Assembly (NCBI GenBank): GCA_015680685.1
Contig: MNCI01022294.1
Location: 142,955 to 206,954, forward strand
Direction: 5' to 3'
DNA length: 64,000 nucleotides
Source: Gnetum montanum
Lineage: Eukaryota; Streptophyta; Gnetopsida; Gnetales; Gnetaceae
Shown: one piece after another, positions 21,757-32,670 of the stretch
How the letters are laid out: the number at the start of each line of letters is the position of its first letter
Numbering within the stretch: position 1 is the stretch's first letter
Notes under the pieces: generated by a model
The model's database searches: none
Seen by the model: the letters and a program-made list of their open reading frames with translations, nothing else
Told to the model about the DNA's origin: nothing
Position numbers and translations under genes: made by a program

Positions 21757-24700
21757 GACAGACGACAAATGGACGCAACATTGTCAGCACCTTTAACTTT
21801 GACAGGCCCATACGGGAAGGTAGCTAGGCAATTCGACCCCACATTGATAGACATTAACCCCCCCTTTAGAAGACGTAACTATAGCCGCGTCGGAAATGTC
21901 CCCGGAATGGCCAGAATAGTCGACGTGCATGCTAGACCTAGAAGCTGGGGATATAACCGAAGACCTCCTTGATGAGGTCTCTATCGTTACGCATAGGGGC
22001 AAACCTAAAACGCTTAAGGTCAGTTCCCTATTAGATCGAAAAATGCACGATGCCATAAAGCAGGTCCTGCAAGACAACATCACCATCTTTGCATGGTCAT
22101 ACGAGGATATGCCCGGACTAGATCCTAGGCTAATCCAACATAACATCATCTTAGACCCACAGATTAAAGCAGTAAGACAAAAAGTATGCAAAATCAAGCC
22201 AGAGATCGTGCTAGCCATCCACGATGAAATCACCAAGCTATATCAGGCTGGTTTCATCCGTGCGGTCGATTACTTGGACTGGGTATCTAACATTGTGGTC
22301 GTGCCGAACAAGACCAGAAGCATACGCATCTGCATAGACTTCCGGGATTTGAACAAGGCCACAATCAAGGATAATTTCCTGCTCCCGAGCATCGATCAAC
22401 TAGTCGATACAACAGCCGGACATGAGCTTCTGTCCTTCATGGACGGTTTCTCTGGTTACAACCAGATTCGCATAAACCCAGAACACCAATTAACCACGAC
22501 ATTCATGACACCTTGGGATACCTTATGCTACATTATGATGCCTTTTGGTCTAAAGAATGCCGGAGCAACATATCAACGAGCTATGACATACATCTTTAGT
22601 GACTACCTCTTAGAGAGACTGAATGATTATGTAGACGATATAGCTGTGAAGTCTTTAAAGTCTGAGGATCATTCAGGAGATTTGGAGTTAGTCCTTAAAA
22701 GATGCTCCAAATACGAGCTCCGGCTTAACCCAAATAAGTGAGTATTCGGAGTCAAAACCGGACGCATGTTGGGGTTTGTGGTATCGGAAACCGGCATACG
22801 AGTTGACCCTAATAAGGTCAAAGCCATTGTCGGGTTAACGCCTCCAACAGACCTCAAACAATTACGCGGGTTACAGGGACGCTTACAGTTCATACGCCGG
22901 TTCATTTCAAGATTAACCGACAAGCTACACCCTATGCAACACTTGCTGAAGAAGGGGGTTAATTTCGAATGGATGGATGATTGCCAGTGCGCATTTGATG
23001 GTTTAAAACAGGAATTACAACACTTGCCGATGGTTTTCCTGCCACAAAGGAACTTACCATTTTACATTTACCTCGCAACTTCGGACATAGCGTTAGCAGC
23101 ATTACTCTGCCAAAGGAGGGACAATGGGTCAGAAGTTCCTATCTACTACTTGAGTCATGCTTTATATGCATACGAAACGAGGTATAACAAAGTAGAGCAT
23201 AATTACCTAGCATTAGTTTTTACGCTTAAGAAATGTAGACATTACCTTTTCCGTAGCCAGGTTAACATCATTTGCAAAAATAACATTCTTAGGACCATTA
23301 TGCATAATTTGTACGAAAGCAGTAGGATCGCTTGCTGGAAGGCTATCACAGCAGAATTCAATCTACATTATATTGGCCAATCTTCTACGAAAGGCCAGGC
23401 AATAGCTGACCACTTAGTAACATCACCAGTTGATAACCACGCAACTATAGACCCAAAGTTCCTCGATGAACATGTACATAGTTTAAGCCCTATCTTGACA
23501 GGCCCTGAGGCAATGTTGTATTTCGACGGAGCTTCAACTGCTAGAGGTGGCAGTGCAGCCACTGTTATTACGCTATCACCTAAGGATGTGCGTCTACACG
23601 CTTATCGCTTAACCTTCCCTTGTACGAACAACGTGGCAGAGTACTAGGGGCTCCTCAGGGGATTACTAACTGCCAGTGAGCTTAATGTTCAACACCTGGC
23701 AGTTAGGGGCGAGTCGATGCTTGTCATAAATCATATCACAGGAATCTACACCTGCAAGGCTACACATTTGCAGCCCTACTGCGATAAGGCTAAAGATCTT
23801 CTGAGACGATTTGCGACCATCGATGCCCAACACGTGCCACGCACTGACAACACGCTGGCCGATGCACTGGCCACCCTAGCTTTACATGTACCTTCACATC
23901 TGCTTGACACCTGCCCTGCATTGATAACAGACTACACAGATCCTGTCATTCAGACAGCGCAAATCTCTGCTCTTCTCGAGGAGATCACGCCTGAATGGTA
24001 CGATGACATTAAAACCTACCTTCTGCAAGGCGAGCTACCATCTGAATTTACACGCGTGCAGAAGGATGCAATTCACAAGCGGGCTAGGCAATACATCATC
24101 ATGGGAGACAGTGTTCTTTGTAGACGCTCCTTCGATGGCATGTTGCTTACTTGCGTCGACAAAGGCCAAGCGCAGCATATAGTCGGCGAAGTTCACGAGG
24201 GACTGTGCGACAGCCACGTAGCACCACGAGCTATGGCCCTAAAAATCTGTCGGTTGGGGTACTACTGGCCACGTATGGAAAAAGATTGCCTGACAAAGGT
24301 TAAGACCTGTGACACGTGTCAGCGTCACGCAAATCTTATACACGTGTTACCTACAGAATTACATACAACGCAGATAACATGGCCATTTCAACGATGGGGA
24401 TTGGACATTATAGGCCCCATCACACCAAAATCTTCCATAGGTCACAGCTTCATAATTACTACTACTGAGTATTTCACGAAGTGGGTAGAGGCTATTCCCC
24501 TACGAAAGATCACATCCCAACAGGTTTGCCATTTTATCTTGGACAACATAGTAACCAGATTTGGTCTCCCGATGACTATCGTGACCAACAATGGACCACA
24601 GTTTAGTAGCACGGAAACCAAATCCTTCTGTAATAACCTAGACATTAGACAATCTTTTTCCTCCCCCTATTACCCGCAAGAGAATGGTCAAGCTGAAGCA

Positions 24701-25237
24701 TCGAACAAAGTGATCATCAATCTACTCAGAAAAATGCTCGACGGCAACAAAAGACGTTGGCACGAAAAGATCCTATATGTGCTATGGGCGTATCGTACTA
24801 CATGTAGGACGGCTACAGGTAGTACGCCCTATAGCCTAGTTTACGGATCTGAAGCAGTGCTGCCCCTCAAGTTGCAAATTTCTTCTTTGAGAATGGTCCT
24901 CTCTACCATTATAAATGAAACTCAACACACCGAGTCTCAGATAATGGATTTGGATTCAATAGAAGAGAAGCGAATACAGGCTCTTGACATGATTGAAAAG
25001 TATCAAGCTAAACAGAGACAGAAGCATCATCACAACCTTTAGCAGCGTCCGATCAAGAAGGGAGACCTAGTTCTCAAGGTCGTGTGTGAACCAATGGGCA
25101 AGTTCTCTGCAAACTAGGAGGGCCCTTTCTTGGTGGTTGACGCATACAACAATGGAGCATTCAGATTAGAAAACATCGACAGTGGCGTATTACCGAACCC
25201 TGTGAATCACGTATATCTAAAGTGGTATTACATTTAG
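21757..25237 (+). pseudogene. pol of element G: RT, RNase H, archaeal-type RNase H, integrase
   Basis: An open frame starts at the acceptor (21757), shifts once near 21928, then runs in one frame to the TAG at 25235 with four internal stops (TGA 22739, TAG 23645, TAG 25040, TAG 25115). RT motifs are intact (IDFRDLNKAT, FMDGFSGYNQI, YVDD at 22627). RNase H follows (about 22990-23400), then a second RNase H of archaeal type (DGAS, NNVAEY, HVPRTDN-LADALA, 23510-23890), which is diagnostic of the Tat lineage. Integrase has the H-H-C-C finger (24190-24330), catalytic D (RWGLDIIGP), NNG where DNG is expected (24587, Asp to Asn) and E (ENGQAEASNK). A GPF module closes it (25058-25232). Confidence 0.92.
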
Positions 25238-25264
25238 CAGTATCTCCAGTGCAAGCAATCAGGT

Positions 25265-25690
25265 ATGGCAATGATCATCCGCTACGACGTAAAACTGGCA
25301 TCCATCGTCCGCTACGATGCTAAACTGGCAAGTTGTAACCGTCCGCTACGACGTAAAACTGGCAATGTTGTACAGGTCCACCAAGACAAAAAACTGGCAC
25401 CTTTTGCATGCATCCGCCACGACGCTAAACTGGCAACGGCTGTCCATCATGACACAAAACTGGCACAGGTAAGTAGCTATCCGCTGAGACGTAAAACCAG
25501 CACAGCAGTGTCCCTGGGTCATGACACGAAACTGACATCCACAGCACGGTCTGCTGAGACCATAAACCAGCCCAGACATCGTCTGCTACGACATAAAACT
25601 AGCATTTCTCGGTCTGCCCTGACTCTAAACTAGGACCATGGTCTGCTGAGACTTAAAACTAGCAACGACAGTCTACCAGGACTCAAAACT
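25265..25690 (+). repeat. Minisatellite after integrase of element G
   Basis: About eleven irregular units of 30-45 bp have the core CCGCTACGACGTAAAACTGGCA. The core resembles the post-protease unit (CCGCAACGGCCTTAAACTAGT). Units vary between ACTGGCA and ACTAGCA. Tandem repeats at this 3' position are known in Tat-lineage elements. Confidence 0.85.
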
Positions 25691-25755
25691 GGGATTCATC
25701 GACTGCTTCTATATGAATTAGGCGAGCGTGATCATCTTTGTACAGCTGCGCGACA

Positions 25756-25770
25756 GACGGGGTGGGGTAC
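25756..25770 (+). other. Polypurine tract of element G
   Basis: The purine-rich run agacggggtggggta ends next to the presumed 3' LTR start and resembles the polypurine tracts of family A/B/C in position and length. Confidence 0.55.
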
Positions 25771-26939
25771 TAGGACAATCTCAGTGTCGCCACCCCACCG
25801 GCATCCTACTGATTCCTCGAATGAGCTGAGAGGCATCCTACTGACCCCTCGGAGATGCCGTCGCTACATCCACTGTAGCGGTGGTACGTCCGAGGGTTAG
25901 TCTACCTGCCCGGAGCCTCGATGAACTCCTCGTCGACCGCAAGCTCGGGGACCTTCGCGCATCATCGCCATCAGACCCTGGCTTCACAAATTCATTCGGC
26001 TGGTTCTCTGTACAACCAGTTAGTTGCACTGTGTCTGATGCCTTTTGGCGGCGATATGCTAGGCCGAGCGTCGAGATGGAGGGTTCCGGCCTCATGCTAC
26101 AGCTCATTTTCATGGCCTAACCACCCTATCTCGCATCAAACGGTGCTCGTTTCTACAACCTCGCCTCCTGCTCGCACCTACGCAATGGTGTCCTTTGTTT
26201 TCCTTTCATGATTGCAGGTTACTTGTTGCGAAAACATCATTCAAAGGTGCATTCATCTGAGCAATGAAGAACAACAGCGTTTTAAGATGGCTGCTCAGGT
26301 TTGCCCGTCCGCTTAGAACTGCATGCCTATACCTCTCAGAATCTTACACTTAGCCCGCATCTCGTTTTCATCCCTGCCATCTGCTTCCTGTATATAACAG
26401 CTATATACACAAACACTCATCCTTCATACTCGCACTGCAATCTAACTCGTACGTGATCATACATTGTAGCAGAGATATCGCAGAAAGTGATGTGGAATGC
26501 TCCTTTCGCAAGCATTTCTGCTATAATTTGTAACAGAGACATCTCAGAATGATGCGCTACGCTCATCTGAAAGCATTCTTATTGACATAAATGTGCATAC
26601 ATTTCTTTGCGTTTAAGCGTATTCCGTACTCCTACCATCCTAACTCATTTTTACGTCTTCCCCGAACCTGTTTCCTGCTGCACCCTTCTATCTCCCATAC
26701 CCTCTGGCTTTGCTCTTCCATGCTGATAGGGCAACACTTGAGTAGCCATGGATGGACACTGTTCTTGCTTCTACCAATCTGGTGTTTCGCATTCTTTGTC
26801 GACGTCTTTCGGGCAAGCCCTCTAACCGGCAACAAAGAGGGGACATTGAAACACCGTGAAAATTGCGAGTCGGCCTCAGGCAAAGATCCGCAACTCAAGC
26901 GGGAGCGCATATCAGCTTTTGTTCAAGGACAAGTTTATA

Positions 26940-27360
26940 CTCTGTTACGCACAGTAGCGTAATGAGTGTAATTAGCTCCAAAATAGTCAAAGGCAAAGTC
27001 TAGATAAGTGCAACAGTTCAACACTTTTCTCGTGGCACGCGGATAACTGGTCTTACGCACGTTACGCAATGTTGTGTGTCATAGCGTATTTCATCGCCAA
27101 GGACTAGACATTGTTCACGCTTCATTACGCGCGACTGCGTACGCAAGCGTAAAACAATTTGAATCTATTGTTTTCAAGCCAGATTACGCTCATACACACA
27201 ACACAACGCGAATGAGCGTAATATAACCCAGAAACAATTGAAACATGCCCGACACGCATCTGTTCTTCACACGCACAATACGCAAACAAGCGTATTATGC
27301 GTAATCACAAAGTCCTGCATACACGCAATACGCAATTGAGCGTATTGTGCGTAGTCACAG
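26940..27360. promoter_or_regulatory. Dense ACGC/GCGT motif field in LTR of element G
   Basis: About twenty copies of (T/A)ACGC or GCGT(A/T) occur in some 400 bp, many as inverted pairs, for example AATACGC-6-GCGTATT twice at about 27270-27345. It lies just upstream of the TATA box at 27450. A role as a transcription-factor array is inferred from position and repetition. Confidence 0.55.
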
Positions 27361-27449
27361 CTTAACATAAAATGGTCAGGTCAACGGTACCCGAAATGTT
27401 CGGGGCACACATCATCAGGGTTGCGCCTTTTCCAAAGGGTGTCATGGCC

Positions 27450-27457
27450 TATAAATA
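27450..27457 (+). promoter_or_regulatory. TATA box in LTR of element G
   Basis: TATAAATA in the context 'ggcctataaatatacc', about 1.7 kb into the LTR and downstream of the ACGC motif field. Confidence 0.6.
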
Positions 27458-28263
27458 TACCAGTTGACAAAGATATAGGGGGTCGGCAAATCAAGAGGGC
27501 AAGAGCATTTTCTGATCAAGGAGCACTTATCACCTTGAGCAGAGATACAGAGAGCAACCTTTTGGCAACTGTCAATAGCATTACCTTTCTACAGAAACAG
27601 AGCACGCCTCGCTTGAACCTCAGTAACAAGAACAGCCATTCCTTGGGGGAGGACACGACTTTCTCCGTCAGCGATTGTTGTCAACCCTGAACAACAACTA
27701 CCCTAAGGCGAAAGAAGCAGATCCAAGATCGCAAGATTATCTTGCACGGTTTGCGGGCTCTACTGGTCAGAAACAGTTGATCGGTAGAAGTCAGAGCTTG
27801 ACCTTCCTTGCATCCCAGCTTCGGCTTACGAGGTAGATCGAACTCCTGTTCGGGCAGTTATCTTGTTATTTTGTGCTTACTTTACATCAAGTTATCGGGG
27901 TCTCCCCATTGTAACACAACATACAAAACATACATTCTTTCAAAATCAAAGCATAGATCTTTGAAACCATGTGTTTCTCTCCTGTTAGCCTCATCTTGGC
28001 GTGTTTAGCGTTATCATTTTTACGATCTATCCATGTTTCTTTTATTTCTTTCATTTTACGATTCCTCAAATCAAGTCGAACTACGCGAATATTCGTAATC
28101 TCTATCGCTTTACTGACCTGTAAGTCCCTGTTTGATCGACAAGACCGTTCAAGGCACCGCGGATTCGTTTCTCTAGCATAGCCCTCGCACGGATCCGTGG
28201 TTAAAACTGTGTACACGGAATCTCGTTCGGTATTTCCAGCTGCTGACGTTTTCTGTCGCTACA

Positions 28264-28348
28264 TACAAGATTGTTGTAACAAAGTATTAACAATATATCT
28301 TTTAGAAAATAATATTAATTTCAATTAAGTCATACATAATTTGTAACA
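28264..28348 (+). other. Truncated 5' leader of element B
   Basis: This aligns with 570-657 of element A (leader just before gag). It begins abruptly at the end of the G LTR, so B has lost its 5' LTR and primer site, or G inserted here and the far side was later deleted. Confidence 0.6.
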
Positions 28349-30672
28349 ATGTCTCTCTCATAGGACAATGATAACGCAACAACTAGTGAGGAAATTCATT
28401 GGAGAACCAACATAATTTATGATGAAGAAGAAATTTGGAGTACTCAACCTTATGCAAGAGTTTCATATGTTCATGGACACCCCAATGATACTCAAGGACT
28501 CTTGTCATCAAACTCAAACACCTTTAGTGAGGATGGGACAACCCATAGAACGAGGGGGCCTATAAGGCCTAGGATCTTCTCAATGGTTAGTAAGAGTACA
28601 TCAGGGGATGATTAGGAGACTTACAAAAGTCATGAAAAGTCTTATAGTTCTTTCTCTTCCTCTACTCTTTCAATGTCAAGTCATGACATGGATGACTATA
28701 TCTCAAGGGGTTGGCGTAGAAATAAAAATCGAACCCATGAGCAAAGTCAAGAATGCCAATATGAACAAAGACAATATTGTTCCAACTCACAAACTCATAA
28801 CTTACTTAGTGATGATGAAACCCTGCTGGCCACTAAGAGCCTAATGCATCCACAAGAGGCTATTCAAATATCTCACAAGCATAATAAGGAAAGCTGTCTA
28901 CCCAGGCTTAATTTAAAAAACTTTCCTGAGTTTTTAGGAGGCTATGATTTAGATCTACAACATCATTTACAAGCCTTCTATGATGCCTATGCATGGAACA
29001 ACATTGATAATGGGTGGTAAATACTTAAGCTCTCTACTATGAAACTCGTTGGCCAAGCAAAAGTATGGTACAGGTGCTTAAAGCCAAAATCAATTTACCA
29101 TTGGCTGACAATTGTAGAACTCTTCAATAAAAGATATCAAACTGGTGCAAGAGTATCAACCTTGAGGAGACAAATCCAAAAATGGAAACAAGGGCAACAT
29201 GAACCCTTGGAAATGGCCTTAGAAAGATATTATTCATTGCTAAACTAATGCCTAGGCCATGGGTTCTCTGTGGAAAGGCTAATGTATCACATCATGGATG
29301 GGCTTCGTAATGAACTATGAATCCACCAATTCCAAGAGCTTATTAAGTAGGTAGCAAATGAAGAAGGATAAATAGCCAAATGGAAGAATATTGGAAGATC
29401 TCAATAGGACCAAAATCTCAAAATAGCAAAGGTTCATAATCATAAAGAGGAAAAATCGACTCACCTCAAGGAGGTGGAATCATCTCCATCTTTGCTAATA
29501 TTATAATCAGTAGATGAAATTAAGGCAAAGATCAATAAGATGATGGAATGGGTAGATAAAAAATGTGGAGAATATGCAAATATTACTAAAGGTAGAGCCA
29601 TCCAAGATCACTCTGAAAACTAGAACAAACATAGGATGCCAAACTTAGAAATAGGATAGAACACCATTCGACAAGCGGAAAGAAGGGTTGAAGAAAATAA
29701 GGATAGGAGCCCAACTACAAATCATACATAACAATGTGATGTTTGTCTATATGATCACCCCAAAGGCCAATGCCCAATCTTGTCACATTTACATGAGCAT
29801 TGGAGAGCAATGCTACATCCAGATTTTGTACAGAAGTATTGTGTTCAACCACAGTGGCAAAACCCCTAGTCGTGGGGGAGGCCACCGTGAAATTGGCCAT
29901 ACCCTTTGTACCATCCAAAACTAGGTGCTTATTATGCTTAACACCCCATTTCTTCAGCTAGATCAACATCCTCTACTTCACCTCATTGTTATCATTCTCC
30001 TAAGTACTATCAACTGAAGTCCTCTCCTACAGGATCACCACCTCATGTTCCTTACACTTCTCATTACCCTCAATATTTCATCCTTCACCTCCTTCTACAT
30101 CACCACTAGTTGTACCAAAAGGTTTTACACCATAGCACCAACTGATGAACATTACTTGTGTTGCTACTGTCAATAGTAGTGGAAGTCCTCCACAATGTCG
30201 AAAGCATCCTTTCTTTAGACATGACCATAGAAAGGGATAACATAGTTCTGAAACCACTACATCTTCCAACTCAGCACAAGCCTAGCATAATGATGCACCT
30301 TCCTCCTTGAACTGAATTCCTTCGGTTACCTCATTTGAGCCATCAATTAATGCTTCAACAACTATGTAACCCAATGGATATAACTAAGTAGGGATACATA
30401 TCGATCCTTGCATACCATCTTATGGTCATGGGTGCCATAGTGGATTAGCTTCTTATCACATGACCACATCTTATAATCTGCCCCACTATTCCTACTTCAA
30501 TCAAGTGTGTGAACCCCAATTTGGATACATTCCTGCCACCACCACAAAAGACACCCAGTGGTTTGGATATGATCGGACCCTAATATTTTCAACATGCATG
30601 GATCCAAATGTTTCATTTATTAATTCTCACCATGATTCAAGGTTTAGTCATAGGGGATATCCCCCATTCTAA
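28349..30672 (+). pseudogene. gag of non-autonomous element B (decayed)
   Basis: The frame opened by the ATG at 28349 can be followed to about 29250 through stops (mostly TAG), then shifts. The gag domain is clear at 28900-29320 (FLGGYD, AKVWYRCL, LFNKRYQ, LRRQIQKWKQG, IMDGLRNEL). A CX2CX3HX4C zinc-knuckle variant (CDVCLYDHPKGQC) lies at 29735-29773. A low-complexity His/Tyr/Pro tail ends at TAA 30670-30672. No pol genes follow before ORF2. Confidence 0.82.
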
Positions 30673-32670
30673 TAAGCAAAATTAGTAAATGTTTTTCTTT
30701 TCTTTGATTTTACAATTTTTTGAATTATTTTCCAATTTTTCATTTTCAATTTGTCATCTTACCTTTCTAAGGGTATTCTCATCTATGAATAAAATACTCA
30801 TGTGACTTGTCAGTTGAGGTGTTGTTCTATGCTATCAAGTTATAGGTGACTAATTATTTCGACAATGAGCCCACAACATCCACGCACCCATTCCATTAAT
30901 AAGAGGTCTACTCTAGGCACGATGATATTCTTGTCATCATTAAAACTTAAAGTAACTTTGTACTCATTATGCCCAAAATGAAGAGTGACAGACTAAGAGC
31001 GAATGGCTAGGGTATGACATCAAGGGAACTTGTGAATTTTCTTTGGTGACATCCATAGGTTCTATCATGTAGCTTGGTTGTACTAAGGTCCTTATAGATA
31101 TAATGAAAAATTAGAGTAAGGATAATAAAGGCACTCAATAAAGAAACTCAATGCTATTCTAGAGGATTCCACTGGAAAGACATGCGCCCATGCCTAAAGG
31201 TTGGTGGCTTCATTAGATCATCGTTGGAAATGACAAAGTGCCAATGCAGCCAGAAAAAGAAAAAGAAAAGAAAGAAGAAAAAAATAACAAAGAAAAGATC
31301 AAAGAAGAACATGTCACAGAGAAACTTAAAACATTCCTCCTTTGGACAAAACACTAATTCATTGTATGCCTTCCTGTCATGATGCTCTTATGGTTGTCTA
31401 TCATTGGATGAAATAATGCCATGTAACTACTTAGAGGTATGGACTTGGTCTTGATTTTGGAGTGAAAGGCTAATGATACATTAATCATGCCCCATAGTTA
31501 GGATTCATTATGCTTAGAGTAGGTTACCTCATGTCGTGATTTCTACAATCTCTTCTACGATTTGTCTCATCCCACTATCTGAGTATTTCTAACTTGTGTC
31601 TTGTGTTGCATAGAATTCATACCTCATCATGGTCGTATTTAACATGTGTGTGTTTTTTTGCACTAGTGTGGATTGCATTTCAGCCTTCTAGTGTTTATGA
31701 ACATTTTAAGGTGTGGTTACGTAAGGGCATGATAGGTAGGAACCTACTTTGGGGAGGACCCACTTGCGTAACTTTTGTAATTTGCACTTAATGCACACCA
31801 CCACATCATCTTATATCCTCCAAGTACTACACTGCTGAATTTATTATTTCCTTTATCATCATTTCAACCCAAATGTTGTTGTGCACCACTACATGTTCTT
31901 TTTCCTCACCCTATTCATGAACTTCATCGTATAATTCCACTTCATTACACTTTTGGTGCCTTAAGGTCTACTCAACATTACCCTACATCTTTCAAATTTA
32001 CCTTAAATCCTTCATTTTTTTCCATGAAAAATTGAAAATTCATCACTTTTATTAAGTACCCTATGTTGGAAGGGACATGATATTGAGCACCCGGTATCGG
32101 GTCTAACATGATATTGGGTCTACGCTAGAATGTATATGATTTTGTGTCCATAAAAACTATATATATGAACCTGCAATGCACACCAATGTCATTTTCAACT
32201 ATTTAGGTGAGGGGAGTTGCAATTTTCTTTCACAAATTTCATGCTTTGCACACCTATCATTTAAACATCCATATCTTGCTTGTTAACATTCTGATTCTCC
32301 TTCTGATCAAACTTGCTTAAACTCAGAGTATTCAACTTAATCATGGGGGAAGGGTATGCTCCAAGTTATGCATAAATTTTTTGAAATTCACTATCGCCTA
32401 AGGGATATCATAGGGTTAAGTGAGCTTAAGAAATACTAAGAATGTATGCCAAACTAATTTTATTTCTTCACCTAAACTGTGAAAATTATTTTTGGAGTCA
32501 CTTGATCAAATTGGACCTGATATTAAAAATTTTAGGGGGAATTTATTCGAAATTTCTAACTCTGAATCACACTAAGAAAGAATTAAATTCATTAAAGGAA
32601 ATGAGTAACGTATAAGATAATTAAATTTTGTTAAATTGCATTACTAACAGTTGATCCTGTGTGATTACAG
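30673..32670 (+). other. Non-coding spacer between gag and ORF2 of element B
   Basis: No coding sequence is seen. It matches the spacers of A and C and has a purine tract (31250-31320), the conserved block 'ctactttggggaggac' near 31745 and a G-rich run near 32343. It ends with the acceptor gtgattacag at 32661-32670. Confidence 0.65.
32080..32170 (+). promoter_or_regulatory. Candidate internal promoter of element B upstream of ORF2
   Basis: Repeated (G)ATATTG/TATCGGG words (about 32070-32120) precede TATATATA at 32159-32166, about 510 bp before the ORF2 ATG. The same GATATC/TATCGG words fill the U3 of this element's LTR (35690-35760). Confidence 0.45.

Larger units (their letters stand above)
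25771..28263 (+). repeat. 3' LTR of element G (about 2.5 kb)
   Basis: The right end is set by homology: 28121-28263 aligns with 51261-51390, where the same ending (TTGCTACA) is followed by a primer-site-like sequence. The left end is taken from the polypurine tract and reads TAGGAC, perhaps a decayed TG start. The LTR has a TATAAATA box (27450-27457) and a dense field of ACGC/GCGT words. No 5' partner is present in the window. Confidence 0.65.

Noticed and set aside
13119-25237. Genetic-code reassignment of UAG to Gln
   Set aside because: One stop sits where Trp is expected and two others are TGA or TAA at plausible Arg/Gln positions. CHG deamination explains both the Gln and Trp cases, and no ordinary host gene here shows internal TAG.
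25881-26211. Coding sequence inside the G LTR
   Set aside because: Open frames on both strands reflect GC content. The region lies between the polypurine tract and the TATA box, so it is U3.
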